The notes under the pieces: generated by a model
Databases searched by the model: none
What the model was told of the DNA's origin: nothing
Seen by the model: the letters and a program-made list of their open reading frames with translations, nothing else
NCBI GenBank assembly: GCA_011620045.1
Contig: WOZY01000097.1
Span: 1-11,161, forward strand
Direction of reading: 5' to 3'
Length of the DNA stretch: 11,161 nucleotides
Source of the DNA: Mesotoga sp.
GTDB lineage: Bacteria; Thermotogota; Thermotogae; Petrotogales; Kosmotogaceae
Shown here: piece after piece, positions 1 to 6,064 of the stretch
How the letters are laid out: each line of letters begins with the position of its first letter
Position numbering within the stretch: the first letter of the stretch is position 1
Translations under genes and position numbers: made by a program

Positions 1-437
1 GGAACAATGGCCGGAGTTCCCGGGGAAAGAATGACTACGGGCAGGTTTTTCGCATCTTCCGAAGGCACTGCATTTATGAATGAGTTCGTCTTGACGGCTC
101 TCAGGAACTGAAATAATATGGGAGGAAGATCGTAGTTGTCAGCCAGGCTATTTACGAAGAGCCTGTGACTCCTGAACCACGGACTTCTTCTCCTTCCAGC
201 AGTCTCATCTGCCGGATACCAAATGTCTATCACCAGCTGTCTGGTCATCTCGGTATCGGAAAAGGGGTCAAACCTCGTCTCATCATTTAGTTCGATGACC
301 TGAAGTCCCACTTCGTACTCTCCTCCAGGGTCGGGAATTTTCGTCGTAGGAAAGAGGTAGGCAAGAATTCCCAGTGCCGCTATCGCAAGTACTCCTGTGA
401 CTAAACCGATATCGACGGTTCCACGAGTTCTACTCAA
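1..437 (-). CDS. PAF-acetylhydrolase-like alpha/beta hydrolase, N-terminal part (runs off the left edge)
   Basis: An open frame of 145 codons starts at a TTG (437-435) and is still open at base 1. The start is chosen because a strong ribosome binding site, GGAGAGAGGTGA, ends 5 nt upstream. Residues about 10-29 form one hydrophobic segment (VTGVLAIAALGILAYLF), a signal anchor or signal peptide with no clear AxA cleavage site, so the enzyme probably acts on the outer face of the membrane. Residues 41-76 have the look of the plasma PAF-acetylhydrolase/bacterial lipase family: a strand ending in a polar run, then a strand ending in IWYPADE. Residues 132-142 (LPVVILSPGTP) match the beta strand and oxyanion turn that precede the nucleophile. 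The GxSxG elbow, Asp and His would lie outside the window, so catalytic competence cannot be judged. The natural substrate is unknown; esters or phospholipid acyl groups are typical of the family. Confidence 0.78.
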   Translation of the reverse strand, partial: MSRTRGTVDIGLVTGVLAIAALGILAYLFPTTKIPDPGGEYEVGLQVIELNDETRFDPFSDTEMTRQLVIDIWYPADETAGRRRSPWFRSHRLFVNSLADNYDLPPILFQFLRAVKTNSFINAVPSEDAKNLPVVILSPGTPAIV

Positions 438-530
438 AACAATCACCTCTCTCCATTATTACACAGAATAGCTTTGAGCAATAAAAGGTGGTCACCGATC
501 GACTGTTTGCCGACACCTCTCCCGAAGATA

Positions 531-560
531 TTCAATTATTCTTATCACTAATGTTATAGT
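531..560 (+). promoter_or_regulatory. Candidate extended -10 promoter for the GGDEF/HD-GYP gene
   Basis: TGTTATAGT at 552-560 matches the extended -10 pattern TGnTATAAT with one mismatch. A weak -35-like TTCAAT lies at 531-536, 18 nt upstream. Transcription would start near 567, leaving a leader of about 32 nt before the ATG at 599. That would exclude the in-frame TTG at 560 as the start. This is a motif match only. Confidence 0.42.
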
Positions 561-587
561 TGGTTCTGAGGAAGACTATCTTCTTCT

Positions 588-592
588 GGGAG
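588..592 (+). promoter_or_regulatory. Ribosome binding site that decides the start at 599
   Basis: GGGAG sits 6 nt before the ATG at 599. The alternative in-frame TTG at 560 has no purine-rich site at proper distance and would put 13 extra residues, including charged ones, before a well formed signal peptide. Confidence 0.6.
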
Positions 593-598
593 AGTGTT

Positions 599-3370
599 AT
601 GAGAAAAGCATTATCAACTGCTTTCTTCGTCTCAGTTTTTCTGGTCGTTTTTGCTGAAGCAGAGTACAGATTTAGCGGTGACATTGACTATCCGCCGTTT
701 GAATATGAGAATGAACGAGGAATTCCAGTAGGATTAAGTGTTGATATCCTCAGGGCGATTTCCAAAGCTCTCGATTACGAAGTAGAGATTGAACCGCGTA
801 CCTGGACGAACGCTCGGACCGCGCTTGAGAGCGGTCAAATTGACGGTTTGCTCGGAATCTACTACTCAGAAGGAAGAGATTCGCTCGTGGACTTTTCCAA
901 TCCACATACAGTCGTTCATGGTTCCATCTTCTCCAACAAACTTGCCGACAAGTTTTCTTCGTTGAATGATTTGAGAGAGTCGAGAATAGCCGTACAGAAT
1001 GGCGATCTTACGGACGAGATTGTTTCCACCGAGCTCGTCGGGAGTGAAATCATGAGAGTTGAGTATCCGGAGATCGCTCTCAGGATGCTTAATGGAGAGC
1101 AGGTTGATGCCGTATTGCTCGGTACCTTGCAGGGACTCTTCCTGCCTGAAGAACTCTCTTTTGAGGATGTTGTGATGTCCGACAATCCCTTTATCCGGCT
1201 TGAATACTGTTTGGCTGTGAGAGAAGGAGATCGAGAGTTGCTCTCTTTACTGAATGAAGGGCTCTCAATAATCTCTTCTAATGGGGAATACAGACGAATC
1301 TACAACAAGTGGGTTGGAGGTATTGACGGTACTGACACAAGCGGTTACTGGCCGAGTTTTTTGCTCTTTTTTCTTGCGGGCGGAATAATTGCTCTTCTGG
1401 TGCTTGGCGGTGTGTATTTATGGAACGGAGCTTTGAGAAGAAAGGTCAGGGAGAAAACTGCTTCCTTGAGTGAAAGGCTTGAGGAAGAGAAATTGGTTGA
1501 AGCTCAGCTCTTGCTTTCCATAAAGAGATATAAATCGATGTCTGAAACAATATCCGATTACTACTATGAGGTTGAATACTCAGACAATGGGGACGATCCA
1601 GAAGTCTGGAGAAGCGACTCCTACGAAAGGATCAGCGGATACAGTATCGATGAACCGGAACTTCAGAAGTTTGACTGGGAGTCGATAATCCATCCCGACG
1701 ACCTCGATTCCTACAGGAGACATCTGCAAAGCGTGAGGTCCGGCAATCAGCATCAACTGGAATACCGAATCATCCGGAAAGACGGCGCCTTGAGATGGGT
1801 AAGCGAGTTTTCAAGACCAAGTTACTCAAACGGAGCTTCCTGCATCAAAGGCATTTGCGGCGCGATCAGAGACATAACCGATGAAAAACTCGCGAAAGAG
1901 GAACTGGAAAAGACAAAAGAAAAAGTATCCAAACTCCACTATATTGCCCTGAAGATGGAGAAATCAAGCGAGGAGGACACGATATACCATTCGATAATTG
2001 ACGCTTCAGTCAACATATTCGGCATGGATAAGTTTGGTCTGTATCTACATTACAATCAGGAACTGGTCACTCTCGAAACCAAAGGAGAGGTTTCAACCCT
2101 CCAGGGCTACCTTTTCAGGAGCGGAGTTTTGAGAGACTCGATAGAGAGCGGGAGCTCAACGTTCATAGATGCCGCATCACTTCGCAAAGTAGTCCCCGAT
2201 TGCAGCGAATCGATTTCCATAGTTCCTATGAAGGGCATAGGCGCCTTCGTGTCGTATCATGAGTCGCCGATGAAACAGGAAGAAGTAAAACTTGTCGAAA
2301 CGCTAATGGCTCATGCATTCGAAGCGATTATCAGAATAAGGTCAGACAGAGAGATTCACTATATAACTTTCCATGACCCCCTTACTTCTCTCTACAACAG
2401 ATCTTTCTTCGAAGAAGAAGTGGAGAGACTGAACGTGAGGCGCCAAATGCCAATGAGCATAGTTATGGGAGACGTCAATGGACTAAAGATTGTTAATGAC
2501 GCTTTCGGTCATCTGGAAGGTGACAGGCTGTTGAAAGCCGTTGCAGAATGCTTGAGGTCCTCTCTGAGATCTGACGATATAATTGCCCGGTGGGGAGGCG
2601 ACGAGTTCATAATGCTCCTTCCCCAAACTAACACACAGTCGGCAGAATCTCTTGTAAGCAGAATCAAGAAGGCCCTTACACAAATAACGGGGTTCGATCT
2701 GCCGATAAGCGTTTCATTCGGGATTGGAACAAAATCCGACGTCGATCAGGATTTTCGCGAGACGCTTGTTTCTGCCGAAGAGAAAATGTACAGAGATAAG
2801 CTTCTTAACAACATATCCATGAGAAGCAGAACGGTCGAGGTGCTTGAGAAGAGCCTGCTTAACAAGAGTTATGAGACGGAAGAACACACGGAAAGGATCA
2901 AGACTCTCAGCAGGGATTTCGGGAAGTTCATCGGATTATCTGAAGCCGAACTTGATAATCTTCTGCTCCTTGGCGCTCTGCACGATATTGGAAAGATAGC
3001 AGTCCCAGAGGAGATACTAACCAAGGCCGGCAGTCTGACCTCTGAAGAATGGAAGAAAATCAAGTCCCATCCCGAAGCCGGATTTAGAATCGCCCTCTCT
3101 TCGCCCGAACTGGTGGGAATCGCGGATGAGATCTTAAGTCATCATGAATGGTGGGACGGCTCAGGGTATCCCAGAGGACTGGTTGGCGAATCAATTCCGC
3201 TCCTGGCAAGAATCATGTCAATAATAGACGCTTACGACGTTATGACAAGCGGAAGGCCGTACAAACACCCGGTATCCTGCGAAGAGGCAATAGAAGAGCT
3301 GCGCAGATGTTCTGGGAAGCAGTTCGATCCCGGGCTGGTTGACTCCTTTGTCAGTTTCTTCAACGTATAG
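599..3370 (+). CDS. Membrane-bound cyclic di-GMP signalling protein: SBP sensor-TM-PAS-GAF-like-GGDEF-HD-GYP
   Basis: This 923-residue protein joins an external sensor to both cyclic di-GMP enzyme types. Residues 1-21 are a signal peptide with a likely cut after AEA. Residues 22-240 resemble a family 3 solute-binding protein (amino-acid-binding fold; YPPFEYENERGIPVGLSVDI near the start). Residues 250-275 are a membrane helix, followed by a charged helix to about 312. A PAS domain (PAS_3 type, WESIIHPDD and YRIIRKDGALRWV) spans 313-432, and a GAF-like region 442-584 is less certain. GGDEF is at 587-740: the motif GGDEF is intact at 666-670, and an RxxD inhibitory site (RSDD, 657-660) lies exactly five residues before it. 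HD-GYP follows at 744-922 with HDIGK at 795-799 and HHEWWDGSGYP at 848-858, all signature residues present. Family knowledge predicts diguanylate cyclase plus phosphodiesterase activity; which one dominates is not visible. The ligand is probably a small polar molecule such as an amino acid. The gene appears monocistronic. Confidence 0.93.
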   Translation: MRKALSTAFFVSVFLVVFAEAEYRFSGDIDYPPFEYENERGIPVGLSVDILRAISKALDYEVEIEPRTWTNARTALESGQIDGLLGIYYSEGRDSLVDFSNPHTVVHGSIFSNKLADKFSSLNDLRESRIAVQNGDLTDEIVSTELVGSEIMRVEYPEIALRMLNGEQVDAVLLGTLQGLFLPEELSFEDVVMSDNPFIRLEYCLAVREGDRELLSLLNEGLSIISSNGEYRRIYNKWVGGIDGTDTSGYWPSFLLFFLAGGIIALLVLGGVYLWNGALRRKVREKTASLSERLEEEKLVEAQLLLSIKRYKSMSETISDYYYEVEYSDNGDDPEVWRSDSYERISGYSIDEPELQKFDWESIIHPDDLDSYRRHLQSVRSGNQHQLEYRIIRKDGALRWVSEFSRPSYSNGASCIKGICGAIRDITDEKLAKEELEKTKEKVSKLHYIALKMEKSSEEDTIYHSIIDASVNIFGMDKFGLYLHYNQELVTLETKGEVSTLQGYLFRSGVLRDSIESGSSTFIDAASLRKVVPDCSESISIVPMKGIGAFVSYHESPMKQEEVKLVETLMAHAFEAIIRIRSDREIHYITFHDPLTSLYNRSFFEEEVERLNVRRQMPMSIVMGDVNGLKIVNDAFGHLEGDRLLKAVAECLRSSLRSDDIIARWGGDEFIMLLPQTNTQSAESLVSRIKKALTQITGFDLPISVSFGIGTKSDVDQDFRETLVSAEEKMYRDKLLNNISMRSRTVEVLEKSLLNKSYETEEHTERIKTLSRDFGKFIGLSEAELDNLLLLGALHDIGKIAVPEEILTKAGSLTSEEWKKIKSHPEAGFRIALSSPELVGIADEILSHHEWWDGSGYPRGLVGESIPLLARIMSIIDAYDVMTSGRPYKHPVSCEEAIEELRRCSGKQFDPGLVDSFVSFFNV

Positions 3371-3625
3371 CATTTTTCATTTATGCGGACTCTGTTCTCT
3401 GACAAGCCCACGTAGGCTCGAGATTGCAGGCAGAAAAAGAAGTTCTTCGTTCTTGACCAAGGTGAGACAGACCATTCAGTCCTCAAAACGATCAAACGCT
3501 GTCATCTGAAGTGGGCCATGATTCAGCAGCTCTTACTGACTCGAAAGGCCTAACCACTACGTCGGCTATCCACTGTGTGTAGTGATCGGCTAAAAGCAGT
3601 TGAAAGCTCTTTCTGAGGCTCGCAA
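3371..3625. other. Convergent spacer with short protein-like frames and inverted repeats; no clear terminator
   Basis: The plus-strand signalling gene and the minus-strand hydrolase gene end on either side of this 255-base spacer, so both transcripts should stop here. I find no GC-rich hairpin followed by a T-run on either strand. There are weaker inverted repeats: CACTAC at 3555-3560 with GTAGTG at 3579-3584, and a bulged stem at 3498-3530 (listed separately). On the minus strand two short frames read like protein: 45 codons at 3492-3629 and 32 codons at 3377-3475, in different frames. They could be remnants of a decayed gene, a dispersed intergenic repeat, or chance. Confidence 0.5.
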
Positions 3626-3629
3626 TCAT
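3492..3629 (-). CDS. Possible 45-residue small protein overlapping the hydrolase stop (doubtful)
   Basis: An ATG at 3629-3627 overlaps the TGA of the upstream hydrolase gene as ATGA, the same arrangement that joins the hydrolase to the ABC-like gene. The frame runs 45 codons to a TGA at 3494-3492. The product starts MIASLRKSFQLLL, contains an aromatic patch (HYTQW) and ends in an acidic tail (SDDSV). I do not recognise it. Against it: the nearest good ribosome binding site (GGAGAG) is about 15 nt away, too far, and frames of this length arise by chance. It might also be a broken piece of a longer gene. Confidence 0.2.
   Translation of the reverse strand: MIASLRKSFQLLLADHYTQWIADVVVRPFESVRAAESWPTSDDSV
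3498..3530. repeat. Bulged inverted repeat in the convergent spacer
   Basis: GCTG (3498-3501) pairs with CAGC (3527-3530), and CTGAA (3506-3510) pairs with TTCAG (3522-3526). This gives a 9-bp stem with a 4-nt bulge (TCAT) and an 11-nt loop. On the minus strand it is followed by GTTTGATCGTTTT, a poor U-tract, so it might act as a weak terminator for the polC-to-hydrolase transcript. It lies inside the 45-codon candidate frame, which makes the two readings compete. Confidence 0.25.
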
Positions 3630-4621
3630 TCATTAGGTTTAGTGCTCTCCAGAAGGCGCAGCTTTCTTCTTGCCTCTTTGATCCCCAGTTTCTTGAGAAT
3701 GTACTTGCCAAGAGCATATTCAAAGGGGAACCAGGAAACATGTCCGATCGGCACTATGTATCTTCTCGGTCGGCCGAAAGCCTCCCACAACTGCTTTCTC
3801 GACTGTACTGGAAGGGCCCTGTCAAAAAGCGCCTCGATCATGGTCACCTTTTTGCTGTCGTTGAACCGAGCATAAGCAAGAGGATCGATTTTGAACAGGG
3901 GATGAAGATCGGATTCTAGTAGCTCGGAAGCACTCTTCATTTTCTTAACTGCCAGAGAGTCTTCTTTGAACCTCGCGTTCAGCCTCTTTTCATCATTTAG
4001 ATACCCTTCTTCACCGGAACCGCTTCGAAGTGAAAGGCGAATGGATTTCAGCACTGGGGACTGCCAAATTATCTTGGCGATGTTGCCACCAACGGTCATC
4101 AGAATCAAGTCGTTTATTCTTTTGTCAATTGCGCCTACAATTGTGGAGACCATACCTCCGAGGCAATACCCAAAAAGGCAGTTGTTGTCCCACCAGATGT
4201 TTTCTTGCTGGAGCAAATCTATGGTCGTCATTGTATCTACGACGGCCTGTTCCCAGAATACGGTCAGCCTTCCTAAATCCGGCGAGAAAAAGTCCTTTCC
4301 GCTAGTAGAACCACTTGCCGTTCTCGTATAGTTTCCCGGAAGAATCATCACAGAAGCTTGAAGACCGGCACTTGCCAAATGGCTTCCCATCCAGAAGAGG
4401 AAGGGAATGTTGACAGTACCCAAACCGTGAAGTATTAATATCGAGCCGACAGCACGTTCTCTTGGAGAAAAATTATAGACCTCGACATTTTCGGTTCCAT
4501 TCATACAATTCTTGTACAGAGAAGCATACTTTATGATAGAACAACGATAGTGTTTCCCTTTAAATATATAGCCACTGGAAAACTCTATCTTCTTCTTTTC
4601 GTAAGAGAAATCGGGATTCAT
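3626..4621 (-). CDS. Cytoplasmic alpha/beta hydrolase with a cysteine nucleophile
   Basis: The 331-residue product has no signal peptide or membrane helix. Residues 60-68 (SILILHGLG) are the strand and oxyanion turn of the alpha/beta hydrolase fold. The nucleophile elbow is GYCLGG at 151-156, so Cys153 replaces the usual serine. Asp267 (in EALFDRALP) and His293 (in PIGHVSWF) fit the acid and histidine of the triad. GxCxG elbows are known in dienelactone hydrolases and in polyhydroxyalkanoate synthases; the rest of the sequence does not clearly match either. Residues 94-130, including a DFFSPDLGR stretch, resemble uncharacterised bacterial hydrolases related to ABHD18, from memory. The ATG overlaps the stop of the ABC-like gene (ATGA), with AGGAG 6 nt upstream, so translation is probably coupled. 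Substrate unknown: a hydrolase, thioesterase or acyltransferase role is possible. Confidence 0.82.
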   Translation of the reverse strand: MNPDFSYEKKKIEFSSGYIFKGKHYRCSIIKYASLYKNCMNGTENVEVYNFSPRERAVGSILILHGLGTVNIPFLFWMGSHLASAGLQASVMILPGNYTRTASGSTSGKDFFSPDLGRLTVFWEQAVVDTMTTIDLLQQENIWWDNNCLFGYCLGGMVSTIVGAIDKRINDLILMTVGGNIAKIIWQSPVLKSIRLSLRSGSGEEGYLNDEKRLNARFKEDSLAVKKMKSASELLESDLHPLFKIDPLAYARFNDSKKVTMIEALFDRALPVQSRKQLWEAFGRPRRYIVPIGHVSWFPFEYALGKYILKKLGIKEARRKLRLLESTKPNE

Positions 4622-5964
4622 CCGGCGCTCCTCATTTTCCTCGTGCTCAAAGTACTGCTCCCAGCCTCGTCTGATATAATTACTGCGGCCTTAGATCTAT
4701 TTACGATGTCCTGAAGAACAGTTGAAAGAGCATTCATTGAAACCGGATCCAGCCCTAGCAGGGGTCTTACGAAAACATATAGATCACAGGCATCGAATCT
4801 CAACTGTGAAAGCTTTTTGTCTTCCTCAGATACGAGGCCGGAGAACCCCGGGATTCTTTCAAGGCCTGCAAGAAAACTCTTGACTGAAACAACGCTCTCC
4901 CTGTTCAAAATGAAGCTTTTCTTGAGTGACTTGGATGATTTGAAACTTCCCGATTTCTTCAGCATCACCTGAGAAACAAGTCCTGTATTCTTAAGGTTTG
5001 AGCCGAAATACTTTTCGGCTGCAGTAGAAGACGCTCTGGAGGAAAACCTATCGAAGAAACTCTTCGCCTCTCGAAATAACGGGACCGAGTTGTCTGTAAA
5101 GGGATCCTGTCTGGTCATAGCTCGTGTAAACGCTCTCACCAGCTCTCCACTCTCGCAGAAGATATTCAGAACCTCTCCTCTTTTCAATCTAAGATCTTGC
5201 CCTGAACCGGCAATGTTACTTATTTCAATCAGCAGTTCTCCTTCTGCGGGAAGTATGGAGAAATCACTCGAGGCTCCCATTCTTTCAAGTATAGCTCCCC
5301 TTTCGATCGGGCAGGGGAGGTGCTCAACACCCGATTCGTCCATAAAAAGCAGATGATCTGCCAGCAGCATCAAGTCTGGATCGGCAGTTGCAACAAGAAC
5401 TGCGGTTCCATTGTTCTTGATCACTTCCATCATTTGGAGAAGCCGCTTCCTGGATTCGGTTCCCAAAACTGAGAACAGATCGTCGATCATTAGAACTCTG
5501 GGCTCCGAGAATACAGCGGCTGCAAACTCCAGCAGCGCTTGATCGTCAGATGAAAGTGAAGAGACTTTCGACGAAGGATCCAAGCTCAGGCCGAATTTGG
5601 AAAGCAGCCGTGTAGCCTCGCTGTTCATCTTTTTTCTGCTGATAGTAAACTTGCCGGACCCAAGGAAGATGTTCTCAGAGACCGTAAGATCGGGAACAAG
5701 CATATATTCTTGATAAACGGCACTTAGGCCGATCCGTCTTGCCTCAACGATTGATCGCAGTTCGACCCGGTGGCCGTCAAAGACTATCTCGCCCGAGTCC
5801 GGACGGATGTCTCCACTCATTATCTTGATGAGCGTCGACTTTCCTATCCCGTTCAAACCTCCTAGAATAGTCAGTTTCCCACTCTCCAGATCAAAATCAA
5901 CGGCTTTCAGTATTCTCTTTCCACCGTATGTCTTCTCAATTCCTCTAACTTCAAGAATACTCAT
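4618..5964 (-). CDS. Degenerate tandem ABC ATPase-like protein (RbsA/MglA type)
   Basis: The 448-residue product aligns by eye with two-cassette sugar importers (normally about 500 residues). In cassette 1 (1-235) the Walker A GGLNGIGKST (35-44) and the Q-loop Gln85 with VPDLTVSENIFLG are good. Other motifs are altered: the signature LSxGxQ is LSSDDQ (137-142) with no glycine, Walker B ends in Asp161-Asp162 rather than Asp-Glu, and the H-loop histidine position appears to be Thr193. Cassette 2 (240-448) has lost its Walker A (CESGELVR at 270-277, no Lys or Ser/Thr), its signature, and both Walker B acids (VFVRP, 397-401); only a D-loop-like GLDP (404-407) remains. A Ser/Lys-rich stretch (335-352) replaces part of cassette 2. 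No permease or binding protein lies beside it, and its partner is the hydrolase that overlaps its stop. It probably binds ATP but may hydrolyse it poorly; a regulatory role is an inference. The frame is intact, so it is not a simple pseudogene. Confidence 0.85.
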   Translation of the reverse strand: MSILEVRGIEKTYGGKRILKAVDFDLESGKLTILGGLNGIGKSTLIKIMSGDIRPDSGEIVFDGHRVELRSIVEARRIGLSAVYQEYMLVPDLTVSENIFLGSGKFTISRKKMNSEATRLLSKFGLSLDPSSKVSSLSSDDQALLEFAAAVFSEPRVLMIDDLFSVLGTESRKRLLQMMEVIKNNGTAVLVATADPDLMLLADHLLFMDESGVEHLPCPIERGAILERMGASSDFSILPAEGELLIEISNIAGSGQDLRLKRGEVLNIFCESGELVRAFTRAMTRQDPFTDNSVPLFREAKSFFDRFSSRASSTAAEKYFGSNLKNTGLVSQVMLKKSGSFKSSKSLKKSFILNRESVVSVKSFLAGLERIPGFSGLVSEEDKKLSQLRFDACDLYVFVRPLLGLDPVSMNALSTVLQDIVNRSKAAVIISDEAGSSTLSTRKMRSAG

Positions 5965-5969
5965 CAGAC

Positions 5970-5985
5970 CTCAACTCCAGTTGAG
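5970..5985 (-). promoter_or_regulatory. Hairpin enclosing the ribosome binding site of the ABC-like gene
   Basis: On the transcript, CTCAAC-TGGA-GTTGAG forms a perfect 6-bp stem with a 4-nt loop, ending 5 nt before the ATG at 5964. The two possible Shine-Dalgarno cores are GGAG (loop and stem, 10 nt from the ATG) and GAGGT (stem base, 3 nt from the ATG), so folding would hide at least one. It may tune translation; this is inferred from sequence symmetry alone. Confidence 0.4.
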
Positions 5986-5998
5986 AAAGTCCTCGCAA

Positions 5999-6010
5999 CC
6001 CGTTTCCGGG
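5999..6010 (-). repeat. Small GC stem with GAAA tetraloop
   Basis: The transcript reads CCCG-GAAA-CGGG, a 4-bp GC stem closed by a GNRA-type tetraloop, 14 nt upstream of the ribosome-binding-site hairpin. It lacks a following U-tract, so it is not an intrinsic terminator. It might stabilise or mark a processed 5' end. Confidence 0.35.
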
Positions 6011-6064
6011 AAATCCACGAAGGATCACGCTCGGTTCAATACTATCAGATCCAAGTCACACATC

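Larger units (their letters stand above)
438..598. other. Divergent intergenic region between the hydrolase and the signalling gene
   Basis: This 161-base spacer separates the minus-strand hydrolase start from the plus-strand ATG at 599 and must hold both promoters. The plus-strand promoter is listed separately. For the minus strand I see only weak hexamers near 455-475. A GGTG-GT-CACC inverted repeat (487-496) followed by the palindrome CGATCG lies centrally and could be an operator, but it is too short to be convincing. No tRNA or other RNA gene is visible. Confidence 0.5.
5965..6064 (-). other. 100-nt intergenic leader between the clamp-like and ABC-like genes
   Basis: This is the only sizeable gap in the minus-strand gene set. 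It contains two small hairpins (5970-5985 and 5999-6010). No hairpin plus U-tract is seen, so transcription may continue from the clamp-like gene. A weak TTAAGA/TAGTAT promoter-like pair with 18-nt spacing overlaps the end of the clamp-like gene; it is not strong enough to call. The gap could therefore be a leader, a processing site or a weak internal promoter. Confidence 0.4.

Noticed and set aside
487..500. GGTG-GT-CACC plus CGATCG as a regulator binding site
   Set aside because: Too short to separate from chance and no regulator gene is adjacent; only mentioned in the spacer entry.
3404..3418. AGCC/GGCT inverted repeat as terminator of the signalling gene
   Set aside because: The stem is only 4-5 bp and is not followed by a T-run on either strand.
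3232..3495. 87-codon minus-strand frame running from the convergent spacer into the signalling gene
   Set aside because: More than half overlaps the HD-GYP coding region antisense, and it has no good ribosome binding site. The part in the spacer is considered under the spacer instead.
3626..4621. Polyhydroxyalkanoate synthase (PhaC) as identity of the Cys hydrolase
   Set aside because: The GYCLGG elbow fits, but the other PhaC hallmark segments are not visible and no PhaE, PhaR, PhaA or PhaB-like gene is nearby.
4618..5964. Ordinary functional sugar importer ATPase
   Set aside because: Too many motif losses (signature Gly, catalytic Glu, switch His, all of cassette 2) and no permease or binding protein gene next to it.
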